Assembly: GCF_030397575.1 (NCBI RefSeq) | Contig: NZ_JAPNXS010000005.1 | Coordinates: 124,001 to 188,000, forward strand | DNA length: 64,000 nt | Reading direction: 5' to 3' | Origin: Psychromonas sp. 14N.309.X.WAT.B.A12 | GTDB taxonomy: Bacteria > Pseudomonadota > Gammaproteobacteria > Enterobacterales > Psychromonadaceae | Shown: one piece after another, positions 8,225 to 17,680 of the stretch | Layout of the letters: each line of letters opens with the position of its first letter | How positions within the stretch are numbered: the stretch's first letter is position 1 | The notes under the pieces: generated by a model | The model's database searches: none | The model's input: only the letters and a program-made list of their open reading frames with translations | Told to the model about the DNA's origin: nothing | Made by a program: the position numbers and the translations under genes

Positions 8225-9382
8225 ATGCACTTAGATCCTTTTATGCCACAAATGGTTAGTATCATTTTTATAGTGTTGGCTTTAGGTTTTATTCTAAAGT
8301 TATTTCACCAACCACATGTTGTTGCTTACTTGATAGTGGGCATTATTATTGGTCCATGGGGACTTTCATTAATTACCGACACCGAGAACATTGCTCGCTT
8401 AGGCGCTGCTGGTGTGGTATTTCTATTGTTTTTTGTTGGTATGGAAACCGACCCCAAAAAGTTAGTAGAAAACTGGAAACTGGCGATTTTTGGTACCCTT
8501 TTTCAAATTATTCTTAGCGTAACCTTTGTTTGGGTTTTAGGATTATTTTTCCACTGGGGTATCGAACGTATTATTCTTATTGGCTTTGTAATCAGTTTGA
8601 GTAGCACCGCTATTGTGATCAAGCTATTACAAGATACCAACACCTTAGACTCCAAAGTCGGACAAGGTGCATTAGCAATTCTATTAGCTCAAGACCTAGC
8701 AATTATTCCAATGCTAATCATTATTGGTTTATACCAGACCGATGCTGTTGAGAGTGCTCATGTAGGCAGACAAGTTATCGGCTCTATCGCTGCAGCCGCT
8801 TTATTGGCCTTTATTATTATCAAAAAAGAGGTACATATTCCACTGTCTAAGTGGTTAAAGCATGACCATGAGTTACAGTTGTTTGCAGGGTTAGGTATTT
8901 GCTTTGGTTTATCCATGTTAACCGCGTGGTTTGAACTTTCTACTGCGTTAGGAGCATTCCTTGGTGGTATGTTGATCGGAGCAGCAAAAGAAACGCAATG
9001 GGTGCATCATAACTTAAATTCTTTAAAGGTCTTGTTTGTCGCGCTATTCTTTATCTCTGTAGGCATGATGTTGGACTTGGATTTCTTAATCGCCAACTGT
9101 TTACAGGTGGCCTCTTTAGTAATTGCAGCATTGTTAATTAATACTTTTATTAATGCGGGTATTTTGAAGATGTCTGACTTTTCATGGAAAGAAAGTATCT
9201 ATACAGGTGCGCTGTTATCGCAAATTGGTGAGTTTAGCTTTGTATTAGCAGCCGTTGGAAAACAATCTAATATAATCAATGCTTACGGTTACCAATTAGC
9301 GATCTGTGTTATTGCATTATCGCTATTGATTAGCCCGCTGTGGTTAACTTCGTGTAAAAAAATAATCGGTTATAAAGTGTAA
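8225..9382 (+). CDS. Kef-type CPA2 cation:proton antiporter, short form
   Basis: A 385-residue inner-membrane protein with about 12 hydrophobic segments of the CPA2 Na/K:H exchanger fold. Family marks include QPHVVAYLIVGIIIGPWGL, LLFFVGMETDPKKL, SLSSTAIVIKLLQD and the LLAQDLAIIPML segment with the conserved acidic residue. It ends right after the membrane domain and lacks the RCK/TrkA-N domain of KefB and KefC. It probably exchanges K+ or Na+ for protons; the ion is not decidable here. Confidence 0.8.
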   Translation: MHLDPFMPQMVSIIFIVLALGFILKLFHQPHVVAYLIVGIIIGPWGLSLITDTENIARLGAAGVVFLLFFVGMETDPKKLVENWKLAIFGTLFQIILSVTFVWVLGLFFHWGIERIILIGFVISLSSTAIVIKLLQDTNTLDSKVGQGALAILLAQDLAIIPMLIIIGLYQTDAVESAHVGRQVIGSIAAAALLAFIIIKKEVHIPLSKWLKHDHELQLFAGLGICFGLSMLTAWFELSTALGAFLGGMLIGAAKETQWVHHNLNSLKVLFVALFFISVGMMLDLDFLIANCLQVASLVIAALLINTFINAGILKMSDFSWKESIYTGALLSQIGEFSFVLAAVGKQSNIINAYGYQLAICVIALSLLISPLWLTSCKKIIGYKV

Positions 9383-9427
9383 AACAAGATAAAAGGAGCC
9401 CTAAATACAAGGCACCTATTATCAATT

Positions 9428-9453
9428 AACGATGGTTGTTTATAACCATCGTT
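9428..9453. terminator. Bidirectional hairpin between converging antiporter and CorA genes
   Basis: A perfect 10-bp stem, AACGATGGTT and AACCATCGTT, has a 6-nt loop and is followed by TTCTTCTT. It overlaps the last codons of the corA-like gene and lies 45 bp after the antiporter stop. Confidence 0.65.
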
Positions 9454-10408
9454 TCTTCTTAAAGAGTAGAACTAAACTAATAGAAATAAAGCTCATAAAA
9501 CCGAGTAGATAGAAATAACCATTAGCTACTTTCAACTCTGGAATATATTCAAAATTCATCCCATATAAACCGGCTAAAAAACCCAATGGAATAAAGATAG
9601 CCGTGATAACCGTTAATACTCGCATCGTGGCATTCAATTGGTGTGAAGTTACTGATAAATAGCCATTCACTAAGTCGCTGCAAATATCGTAATGCATTTG
9701 CGATAAGCTTAATAAACGCTCGATACGTTCATGGACATCAGTAACAGTATGCAAATCAGCTTGATTGATAATTGGCGTCTCATCAGTCACTAATATTTTT
9801 AATTCGCTACCAATATTACTATGATAATTAAAAGTACGTTTTAGCTTAGTTAACCGCGATTGATACAGGGTGATCTCTTGCATCATTTTATCGTCGCCAC
9901 CGAGTTGAAACTTATCCTCAATAGACTCTAACTTTTCTTCAAATTCAAATAGTTTTTGCAGATAAATACCACAGCTATAATGGAAAATACGCAATGCTAA
10001 AGTGATAGGGCTTTTTGATAAATACTTCTTCCCTTCTTCGCTAAATAACTTGTCGATAGACATCGATGTTTTACGATGAGAAGTGATCACTATATTAGTG
10101 CCAACGAACATACTTATTTGTAAATGTTCAAAGACTAAATCATCACCTGGGTGATAAATACCTCGATACAGCATGAAGATATAGTTATCAAACAATTCAA
10201 TTTTAGGTGGATGACGATCTCGTTGCGCATCGCTGATCGCCAAGGAATGACAACCTAACTCTTTCAACAAACTTTTTTCTTGAGCCTGATCGTGACCGTC
10301 AAAATCTATCCAGATTTGATAACTTGGATTTTGTTGCCATAACTCAATTAAAGACTGATCGCCATAAGTACACGATTTATCTGATTTTAATAACATACAT
10401 CTGATCAT
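9440..10408 (-). CDS. CorA-family divalent cation transporter
   Basis: A 322-residue protein with a large soluble N-terminal domain (about 1-255) and two C-terminal membrane helices. The GMN pore motif (YGMNFEYIPEL) follows the first helix, as in all CorA proteins, and the periplasmic loop has the acidic FEYIPEL pattern of the Mg-transporting group. It probably forms a pentameric Mg2+ (or Co2+/Zn2+) channel. It faces away from the MscS gene at 10671 and stands near an MgtE gene, so this locus holds two different magnesium systems. Confidence 0.85.
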   Translation of the reverse strand: MIRCMLLKSDKSCTYGDQSLIELWQQNPSYQIWIDFDGHDQAQEKSLLKELGCHSLAISDAQRDRHPPKIELFDNYIFMLYRGIYHPGDDLVFEHLQISMFVGTNIVITSHRKTSMSIDKLFSEEGKKYLSKSPITLALRIFHYSCGIYLQKLFEFEEKLESIEDKFQLGGDDKMMQEITLYQSRLTKLKRTFNYHSNIGSELKILVTDETPIINQADLHTVTDVHERIERLLSLSQMHYDICSDLVNGYLSVTSHQLNATMRVLTVITAIFIPLGFLAGLYGMNFEYIPELKVANGYFYLLGFMSFISISLVLLFKKKRWL

Positions 10409-10670
10409 AATATTTCTCTTTCTAGATGATTTAATACTAACAAAGTTGAGGTTAAGCTAGGTTTTACTTTTAGTCACCTTTTATTATTCAGCTAACCTCA
10501 ATACAAACTGACTGTATTAGCAATCCGTTATTTTCCACTAGAAAAGCGATGTCTCTTGCAGGAGTAAAAAAATAAGCCAATATTTTAATACAATATCAAT
10601 ACCTTAAGTTTGAAATGAACTAAACTAGCGAGACTTGTTGTGAACAATACCAAGCCTAGAGGAGCACTTA

Positions 10671-11531
10671 ATGGACTTATCACAAATTAACAATATTTTA
10701 TCCTACAAGCTAATCACCGTATCTGGTCAAGCGATTACTGTAACACATCTGTTGTTGATCCCTGTGGTGATCTTAATCGGTATCGTTTTAACGCGTTGGA
10801 TTGCTAAATTAATTACCAAGCGCCTTATTTCTAAAAAAGTCGATCCCAATGTGATTCACCTGTTAATGCGTGTTTTCTATATCATTGCCATGGCTATTTT
10901 ATTAGTTACGACTTTAGAGCTGATTAATGTGCCAATTACTGCTTTTGCCTTTCTCTCTGGCGCGATTGCTATTGGCGTTGGTTTTGGGGCTCAGAATATT
11001 ATTAACAACTTCATTAGTGGTTGGATATTAATGTGGGAGCGCCCTATTCGCATCGGAGACTTTTTGGAGGTTGAAGATGCTAAAGGTGTAGTAGAGGAGA
11101 TCAATACCCGTTCAACCCGTATTAAACGCGTTGATGGCGTTCATTTACTGATCCCTAATAGTAAACTATTAGAAAATACCGTGGTCAATTGGACATTAAT
11201 TGATAGTTTAGTGAGATCCTCGGTAAAAGTCGGTGTTGCCTATGGCTCACCAGCTAGAAAAGTTGCAGACCTTATTGCCCAAGCAACGACAGAACAAACG
11301 AAAATAGTAGAGCATCCAGCGCCCGTAGTGACCTTCGAAGACTTTGGTGATAATGCCTTAATGTTTGAAGTGACCTTTTGGTTGGACTCTAGCGCGGAAG
11401 GTGGTTTACGGGTAATGCGTAGCAATATTCGATTCCGCTTAGAGGAATTATTTGAAGAGCACAATATTTGTGTTGCTTATCCGCAACGTGATTTACATAT
11501 TGATGGTTCATTAACGATCAACAAACAATAA
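10671..11531 (+). CDS. MscS-family mechanosensitive channel
   Basis: A 286-residue membrane protein with three predicted transmembrane helices (about 20-130) and a C-terminal beta and alpha/beta cytoplasmic domain. The pore helix and following segment read AIGVGFGAQNIINNFISG, with WERPIRIGDFLEV after it, the MscS signature. It would open on membrane tension to release solutes after hypo-osmotic shock. The start ATG has an AGGAGC site 6 bp upstream. A second, more divergent MscS gene follows 100 bp downstream. Confidence 0.85.
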   Translation: MDLSQINNILSYKLITVSGQAITVTHLLLIPVVILIGIVLTRWIAKLITKRLISKKVDPNVIHLLMRVFYIIAMAILLVTTLELINVPITAFAFLSGAIAIGVGFGAQNIINNFISGWILMWERPIRIGDFLEVEDAKGVVEEINTRSTRIKRVDGVHLLIPNSKLLENTVVNWTLIDSLVRSSVKVGVAYGSPARKVADLIAQATTEQTKIVEHPAPVVTFEDFGDNALMFEVTFWLDSSAEGGLRVMRSNIRFRLEELFEEHNICVAYPQRDLHIDGSLTINKQ

Positions 11532-11635
11532 GTAAAAGCGAGTACTCATTAAATTAATGATTAATTAATGAGATTAAAGTAAGTTATTGTTAAAATTAAT
11601 AAAATAGAAAGTTATTAACACAGGTAATACTAATT

Positions 11636-12505
11636 ATGTTTGAAAAACTACAGTCAATAGATCTCTCAAGCAACACTTTTTTTCAAGCGTTAATGAATAA
11701 TAATACGGTACTCACTATCATCTTAATTTTAGTGTTAGTAACCTGTAAAATTTACCTTTTAAAAGTAGTAGAAAAAAAAGGTAAAAATAATAAACGTTTA
11801 AAAATCAATATTGTAAATAATACTATTACAATACTCATCTTCATTGGTATTTTTAATATCTGGGCTGAAGAGTTCCATAAATTTGCCATCTCCATTGCCG
11901 CTTTTGTGGTTGCCATCGTGATCGCGACCAGAGAATTTATTCAATGCTTTATTGGTTTTTTATATATTGTATCGAGCCGCCCTTTTCGAATTGGCGACTG
12001 GATACAAGTAGGTGATTATTACGGTGAAGTACACTCTATTGATTGGGCAAAATTAACCCTCTTAGAGGTCAATAGTGATTCTTACGAGTACACTGGTAAA
12101 ACCTTATATGTGCCTAACAGCAAATTAATCACTTCTTCCATTAAAAACTTAAACTTTTTAAAACGTTACGCGATGCACCATTTCACAATTACCAGAGACG
12201 GCAGTGTTAATCCTTTTGTGTTTTTAGATATTTTATACGAAAAAGCACATGGTTATTGCGCCGATTTTAATGATGTTGCTATACGTTATAACCAACTCAT
12301 TGAAAACCGTTTGGATGTTCATATAGCAGGCCCTGAACCGCACATCCAAGTTGCAACTTCAGATATTGGTGATACACAACTTATTTTCACTATTTTTTGC
12401 CCTACTGAACGCGCACTCGAGATAGAACAATCATTGACAGCTGACTTCATGAAATTGTGGTTTGAACAGCAACAAATGAATAATAAAAGCGATCATTCAA
12501 ATTAA
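11636..12505 (+). CDS. Second MscS-family channel, divergent
   Basis: A 289-residue protein with an N-terminal helix, further membrane segments to about residue 125, and an MscS beta domain (SRPFRIGDWIQVGDYYGEV, then YVPNSKLI). The glycine/alanine pore pattern seen in the preceding gene is replaced by ATREFIQCFIGFLYIV, so gating may differ. It has a long acidic insert (EVNSDSYEYTGKTLY) in the beta domain. The neighbouring MscS suggests related roles in turgor relief, but the two proteins are not recent duplicates. Confidence 0.75.
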   Translation: MFEKLQSIDLSSNTFFQALMNNNTVLTIILILVLVTCKIYLLKVVEKKGKNNKRLKINIVNNTITILIFIGIFNIWAEEFHKFAISIAAFVVAIVIATREFIQCFIGFLYIVSSRPFRIGDWIQVGDYYGEVHSIDWAKLTLLEVNSDSYEYTGKTLYVPNSKLITSSIKNLNFLKRYAMHHFTITRDGSVNPFVFLDILYEKAHGYCADFNDVAIRYNQLIENRLDVHIAGPEPHIQVATSDIGDTQLIFTIFCPTERALEIEQSLTADFMKLWFEQQQMNNKSDHSN

Positions 12506-12570
12506 GTGATAGCAGCAAACAATGCTGTTTTATACTGCCCACGATAACCTCAATAATAACAGGAGGCATG

Positions 12571-13917
12571 ATGTCATTAGATTTATTACCTGATTATATC
12601 GATAAAATTAATCATCATTTTGAAGCCGAAGAAGATATACAGTCGCTGGTAACAGAGATCTACGAGCAACTGTCTGATGAGCAAATTGCCATTTTATTAG
12701 AGTCATTTCCACTTAAATTAAGACTTAATTTATGGGAAGCGCTTAGCGATGAAGCACAGCAAAATATCTTTATCGTCATGAAACATGAGTCTAGAGAACT
12801 TTTACTCAATACTTTAGAAGATGAGCAATGTTTTCCATTGTTAACCAAGTTAGACGCGGTACATCTATTAGAACTTTCTGAAAGTTTAAATGACCGGTTT
12901 ATTGACTACGCTGTTAGCAACATGAACGCTAAACAACGTAGTTTATATAAAAAATCATGTGATTATGCGCTAGATGAAGTGGGTCACTGGCAAAACTTTA
13001 CCGAGATTCAAATACCACAACGTTTAAAACTGTCGGCTGTCAAAAAAGTATGTAGTAAAAAATTACCGACCTTTACTGAAGTAATATATATAGTCGATGA
13101 TAATGCGGTATTGGTAGGAGAAATTGCACTCAATGCTATCTTCAAAGCACAAAGCGACCAAGAATATCAGGACGCCATTGAGAAGAATATTGAGTACATA
13201 TTAAGCAATGAGAATATTGCGGACGCTTCTGAAAAACTCATTGATTTAGACCGTTCAGCTTTACCTGTAATCGATGAAAACCGGTGTTTAACAGGTCGTT
13301 TGGATTTACCAACAGCTTACCGTTATAAAGAACAAATATTAGAAGCACAATTAAATCAATCTGGTGGTCTAGTTGAAGAGGAAGACCTATTTAGCAACGT
13401 ATGGCAAAGCTCAAAGAATCGAGCTGTATGGTTAGGTATTAACTTAGTCACTGCCTTTTTAGCATCATGGTTTATTGGCTTATTTGAAGCCACTATTCAG
13501 CAGGTGGTTGCTTTAGCTGTATTAATGCCAGTGGTGGCTTCTATGGGAGGAATTTCTGGGAGTCAAACCATCACCCTAATTATTCGCGGTTTAGCTTTAG
13601 GGCAAATTAATGATGCCAATAAGAAAAGCATCATAGCAAAAGAGCTGAAAGTAGGCGCTATAAATGGCATATTATGGGCCTTTGTGATCGGTGCTATTAC
13701 CTTTGTCTGGTTCGATAACCCATTACTATCGTTAACTATTTTTATCTCTATTTTGGGTAATATCGTAATTGCGTCTTTATCTGGTGTGTGGGTACCTTGG
13801 ATATTGAATAAATTCAATATTGACCCTGCCTTATCAGGTTCAGTGGTATTAACAACCGTCACCGATATTTTTGGATTTATTGTTTTCTTAGGTCTGGGAA
13901 GTCTTTTATTACTCTAA
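12571..13917 (+). CDS. mgtE: MgtE-family magnesium transporter
   Basis: A 448-residue Mg2+ channel. The N-terminal helical MgtE_N domain spans about 1-140, a degenerate CBS pair about 145-265, and five membrane helices about 285-448. The membrane part has the typical PVVASMGGISGSQTITLIIRGLALG and a late aspartate-bearing helix (VVLTTVTDIFGF), matching the pore-lining region. An AGGAGG site lies 4 bp before ATG 12571, so that start is preferred over ATG 12568. It is monocistronic, with a terminator just downstream. Confidence 0.85.
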   Translation: MSLDLLPDYIDKINHHFEAEEDIQSLVTEIYEQLSDEQIAILLESFPLKLRLNLWEALSDEAQQNIFIVMKHESRELLLNTLEDEQCFPLLTKLDAVHLLELSESLNDRFIDYAVSNMNAKQRSLYKKSCDYALDEVGHWQNFTEIQIPQRLKLSAVKKVCSKKLPTFTEVIYIVDDNAVLVGEIALNAIFKAQSDQEYQDAIEKNIEYILSNENIADASEKLIDLDRSALPVIDENRCLTGRLDLPTAYRYKEQILEAQLNQSGGLVEEEDLFSNVWQSSKNRAVWLGINLVTAFLASWFIGLFEATIQQVVALAVLMPVVASMGGISGSQTITLIIRGLALGQINDANKKSIIAKELKVGAINGILWAFVIGAITFVWFDNPLLSLTIFISILGNIVIASLSGVWVPWILNKFNIDPALSGSVVLTTVTDIFGFIVFLGLGSLLLL

Positions 13918-13925
13918 TTTTCTTT

Positions 13926-13958
13926 AAGGGCATACTTCATAGTGCCCTTTCTTTTTAG
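13926..13958 (+). terminator. Intrinsic terminator of mgtE
   Basis: AAGGGCA and TGCCCTT form a 7-bp stem with a 10-nt loop, followed by a T-rich tract. It lies 9 bp after the mgtE stop. Confidence 0.75.
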
Positions 13959-14153
13959 TCTTTATCATTTAACCTCAGCCATGATTAAAAAAATTAAAAT
14001 CAAATGGTTAGATAACTCATTAGACAGTGCTGTAATTTTGCGTAATTAAGGAGAATGATTGAGGAAATAACGGGTTATTGAAAAGTAATTTAACGCATAA
14101 ATCCATATAAATAGCAGTGTTGCTCCACTTTTCTTATCCAGTATTGGGATTAT

Positions 14154-15002
14154 TTACGTTCTCACATGTGGGAATAGTTGTAAAACTTGCTCTATCATTT
14201 CTATTTTTTGATTATTCGCCAAGTAATTGGCATAAATATCACGACGAAATACTGGCGCATCATCAACTAAAAATAGTTGATTACTCTTTAAGTATTCAAA
14301 AGTAATTTGTCTTGGTAAGTAAGCAGAACCACCGGCATCTAAAATAAAGTTTAAAGCAATTCTCGGTTGACTCATAAAATGTTTCGCTTCTGGTGTATCT
14401 GGAAACTCGCGCAAATACTGTGCCGCAATTGATTCTCCATAGTCCACCATAATAAAGTCCTGTAATTGCACTTGGTTATATACATAATCAGGATTAGTTG
14501 TAACTAAGTGCAGTGGTACAGTTGCTACTTTTTCAGAAATAATCTCACCGACAAAAGTTGGCTCAAACAAGAAACCAATATCCACCACTCTATTCAACAA
14601 ACTCTTACGTAACTCCGGTGCATTGTAAGTGTTGGTTAATAAGCTCACCTCATCAATATTTAAATGAATTTTTTGTAGCCAGTTCTGTAATACAATATCC
14701 CAAATAGTACTTTTTGCCCCTACTACTAACTGCATTGAATGTTGTGCGCTGATACCCACGTCTTGCTTGGTTTTTTGCCACATCAAAATCAATTCATTTG
14801 CATGCTTAATGAGTCTATGACCTTCCGGTGTTAACTTTAAATTTCTATTACTTCTGTCAAATAATAGTACCCCTAAATCATCTTCTAATAACTTAATTCG
14901 AGCACTAACAGCAGATTGAGTGATAAATAGATTTTCTGATGCGATACGAAAATGTAATGAGCGACTAACTTCTAAAAATGTTTTTAATAACTCTATTTTC
15001 AT
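14154..15002 (-). CDS. LysR-family transcriptional regulator (HdfR-like)
   Basis: A 282-residue LysR regulator with an N-terminal winged helix (MKIELLKTFLEVSRSLHFRIASENLFITQSAVSARIKLLE) and a C-terminal periplasmic-binding-like effector domain. The HTH resembles HdfR and related proteins. I start it at ATG 15002, preceded by GGTGAG, rather than the longer frame from 15020. It is divergent from the rimK operon with 237 bp between start codons, so it may control that operon. Effector unknown. Confidence 0.8.
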   Translation of the reverse strand: MKIELLKTFLEVSRSLHFRIASENLFITQSAVSARIKLLEDDLGVLLFDRSNRNLKLTPEGHRLIKHANELILMWQKTKQDVGISAQHSMQLVVGAKSTIWDIVLQNWLQKIHLNIDEVSLLTNTYNAPELRKSLLNRVVDIGFLFEPTFVGEIISEKVATVPLHLVTTNPDYVYNQVQLQDFIMVDYGESIAAQYLREFPDTPEAKHFMSQPRIALNFILDAGGSAYLPRQITFEYLKSNQLFLVDDAPVFRRDIYANYLANNQKIEMIEQVLQLFPHVRT

Positions 15003-15239
15003 ACACTCACCACTAATCAAAATTTTTAATCAAAGACCACAAAACAATTAATTTTATTATATAGCGTTTTGTTTATACACTCCACGCACTTAATCTGAGT
15101 CACCATTAAATACACTAAAAATAGTCAATATGGCTAGTATGCAGTTATCTGCAAGAGTTCCTATTTTGCTCAGATTTTTAACCTTTTATGCGAACACTAT
15201 CGCAACATAATCTGTGAAATATCACATAGGAATTAACTC

Positions 15240-16145
15240 ATGAAAATTGCCATCTTATCTAGAAATCCAAACTTATACTCTACTCGTCGTTTAAAAGAAG
15301 CTGGTGAAGCACAAGGCCATCAAGTTGATATCATCGACACATTACATTGTTACATGGATATTACTAGTAGCCGCCCTACGGTACGCTATCATGGTGAAGA
15401 GCTACCGCAATACGATGCTATTATCCCACGTATTGGTGCATCGGTGACTTTCTATGGAACCGCTGTTGCTCGCCAATTTGAGATGATGGGCACTTTTAAT
15501 ATTAATGAATCAGTGGCAATCAGCCGCTCTCGTGACAAATTACGTTCAATGCAATTATTATCGCGAAAAGGTATCGGCATGCCACGTACAGGCTTTGCTA
15601 ATAAACCAGATAATATTAAAGACTTAATTAAAAACGTTGGTGGCGCGCCAGTGGTAATTAAACTGCTTGAAGGCACACAGGGAATAGGTGTTGTATTAGC
15701 AGATACAGCTAAAGCAGCAGAAAGTATTATCGAAGCATTTATGGGACTAAAAGCGAATATTTTAGTCCAAGAGTTTATTAAAGAAGCTGGCGGCGCAGAC
15801 ATTCGTTGTTTGGTAATAGGCGGACGCGTTGTAGCGGCAATGAAACGCCAAGGGGCAGAGGGTGAATTCCGCTCTAATTTACATCGTGGTGGCTCAGCAG
15901 TGGTGGTCAAACTATCCAAAGAAGAACGTGAGACAGCCGTTAATGCCGCTAAGATAATGGGTCTGAATTTCTGTGGTGTTGACCTATTACGTTCAGAAAA
16001 CGGACCAATGGTAATGGAGGTTAACTCTTCTCCTGGTTTAGAAGGTATTGAAAAAGCAACGGGCATGAACATCGCGGGCATGGTTTTCGATTTTCTTGAA
16101 AAAAGCCCAAAAACAACAACCAATAAAACACGTGGTCGAGGTTAA
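15240..16145 (+). CDS. rimK: RimK, ribosomal protein S6 glutamate ligase (ATP-grasp)
   Basis: This 301-residue ATP-grasp ligase adds glutamate residues to the C-terminus of ribosomal protein S6, or makes poly-alpha-glutamate. Length and sequence match E. coli RimK (300 aa). Visible marks are [21 protein letters not shown], the [14 protein letters not shown] loop, [19 protein letters not shown], and the Mg-binding [26 protein letters not shown]. It is first in a three-gene operon with an AstE-like amidohydrolase and a retropepsin-like protein. Confidence 0.9.
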   Translation: MKIAILSRNPNLYSTRRLKEAGEAQGHQVDIIDTLHCYMDITSSRPTVRYHGEELPQYDAIIPRIGASVTFYGTAVARQFEMMGTFNINESVAISRSRDKLRSMQLLSRKGIGMPRTGFANKPDNIKDLIKNVGGAPVVIKLLEGTQGIGVVLADTAKAAESIIEAFMGLKANILVQEFIKEAGGADIRCLVIGGRVVAAMKRQGAEGEFRSNLHRGGSAVVVKLSKEERETAVNAAKIMGLNFCGVDLLRSENGPMVMEVNSSPGLEGIEKATGMNIAGMVFDFLEKSPKTTTNKTRGRG

Positions 16146-16149
16146 TTAG

Positions 16150-17196
16150 ATGAAAACATTACGCATTGGCGAGTTTGATATTTTACCGGGTACACAATGT
16201 AAAATTGAATTACCCGTTGCCAAGTTATATACAGATGCTGAAGTATCATTGCCTGTACAAATTATCCGTGGAGCTAAAGATGGCCCCACTATTTTTATTA
16301 GTGCAGCTGTACATGGTGATGAGTTAAACGGTATTGAAATTATTCGTCGTTTAATTAATAAACCTAATTTTAAAATAATCCGCGGTACTGTAATTGCAGT
16401 GCCTATGGTGAATGTTTATGGTGTTGTGAATCAAAGTCGTTATATGCCAGATCGACGCGATTTAAATCGCTGCTTTCCAGGGTCAGCAAAGGGTTCATTA
16501 GCGGCGCGTGTCGCACACATATTTTTAACACAAATAGTGCAACATTGTGACTATGGAATTGATTTACATACGGGGGCAATCCACCGCTCTAACTTGCCAC
16601 AAATCCGTGGTGACATGAACGACCCTGAAACTAAAACATTAGCACAAATATTTGCATGCCCAGTGGTATTACACTCTAATGTAGTAGATGGTTCATTACG
16701 TGAATCTGCTGTGGACAATGGTACTAAAGTACTTTTATACGAAGCAGGTGAAGCATTGCGCTTTGATGATTTCTCAATTAATGCCGGTATTAAAGGCATC
16801 GAGAATGTGTTGCGCCACCTAAAAATGATGCGTCAAATAACCTCAAAACGTAAGTTAAAAGAACCTTATATTGCCAATAGCAGCGGCTGGTTACGTGCCA
16901 ATGCCAGTGGTGTTGTTAAACATTTAGTTGAACTAGGTGACCGCGTAACAAGTGGCGATAAACTAGCAGAAATCGGCAGCCCTTATGGTGAAATTTTAGG
17001 GGTCGTTAAAGCAACTCGCTCTGGTATTTTAATTGGCCAACAAAATATACCACTAGTGCAAGAAGGTGAAGCTATGTTCCATATTGCATACTTTAAAGAA
17101 GACGATGAAGCAGTATTTGAGCACATTGAATCAGTACAAGATTTCTTGCGCCCTGAAGATGATTTAAATCGTACCAGTGCGACAGGAAATAAATAA
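16150..17196 (+). CDS. Succinylglutamate desuccinylase/aspartoacylase-like zinc amidohydrolase
   Basis: A 348-residue M14-type zinc hydrolase. Zinc ligands are visible in SAAVHGDELNG (His and Glu) and in IDLHTG (His), with an arginine-rich RRDLNRCFPG segment typical of the family. The C-terminal 80 residues look like a biotinyl-lipoyl-type beta domain (GVVKHLVELGDRVTSGDKLAEIGSP). It starts 4 bp after rimK and is 1 bp from the next gene, so the three are translationally linked. It may remove glutamate chains or another acyl group, but the substrate is unproven. Confidence 0.75.
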   Translation: MKTLRIGEFDILPGTQCKIELPVAKLYTDAEVSLPVQIIRGAKDGPTIFISAAVHGDELNGIEIIRRLINKPNFKIIRGTVIAVPMVNVYGVVNQSRYMPDRRDLNRCFPGSAKGSLAARVAHIFLTQIVQHCDYGIDLHTGAIHRSNLPQIRGDMNDPETKTLAQIFACPVVLHSNVVDGSLRESAVDNGTKVLLYEAGEALRFDDFSINAGIKGIENVLRHLKMMRQITSKRKLKEPYIANSSGWLRANASGVVKHLVELGDRVTSGDKLAEIGSPYGEILGVVKATRSGILIGQQNIPLVQEGEAMFHIAYFKEDDEAVFEHIESVQDFLRPEDDLNRTSATGNK

Positions 17197-17197
17197 C

Positions 17198-17632
17198 ATG
17201 CAATCTAAAGATAAAATGATTATTGGTCGCCTTGAATCAATAGATTTACCTGAACTAGGTATTAAAGAGATGCAAGTGCGTGTTGATACTGGAGCAAAGA
17301 CCTCATCATTACATGTTGATAATATTGTCAAGTATATGGACAAGGGACAACCTTGGGTAAAATTTGATATTCACCCTGATATTCATAATGTCAAAAGGTT
17401 GATTTCTTGTAGCGCTTTAATTAGTGACATTCGCAAGATTAAGTCATCCAACGGTACTTCAGAGGAACGTTATGTCATTGAAACACCGATGACCTTAGGC
17501 AGTGAAACATGGCCGATTGAAATAACCTTAACTGACCGTGCTGATATGAACTATCTAATGCTATTCGGACGTGAGGCGATTGGTAAGCGATTACTGGTTG
17601 ATCCTTCGAAAGTATTTTTAGCCAACCGTTAA
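17198..17632 (+). CDS. RimB-like retropepsin-type protease (ATP-dependent zinc protease family)
   Basis: A 144-residue protein with the aspartyl-protease motif VRVDTGAKTSSLH near residue 31 and a conserved FGREAIGKRLLVDPSK end. These single-domain retropepsin-like proteins occur with RimK; in Pseudomonas the partner RimB processes glutamylated RpsF (recalled knowledge). The start at 17198 follows the previous stop by one base, and the ORF from 17177 would overlap it. I infer a role in trimming or balancing glutamylated protein. Confidence 0.75.
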   Translation: MQSKDKMIIGRLESIDLPELGIKEMQVRVDTGAKTSSLHVDNIVKYMDKGQPWVKFDIHPDIHNVKRLISCSALISDIRKIKSSNGTSEERYVIETPMTLGSETWPIEITLTDRADMNYLMLFGREAIGKRLLVDPSKVFLANR

Positions 17633-17639
17633 AGTTTTA

Positions 17640-17671
17640 GATTAACGCAGTATTATTGTACTGCGTTAATC
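17640..17671. terminator. Bidirectional terminator between rimB-like and cytochrome b562 genes
   Basis: A perfect 13-bp stem, GATTAACGCAGTA and TACTGCGTTAATC, has a 6-nt loop and sits between two converging genes. Confidence 0.7.
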
Positions 17672-17680
17672 AATCTACCG

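Noticed and set aside
15452-16123. A 223-codon open frame on the minus strand
   Set aside because: It is fully antisense to rimK, which has strong motifs and family length; the minus frame has no recognisable domain.
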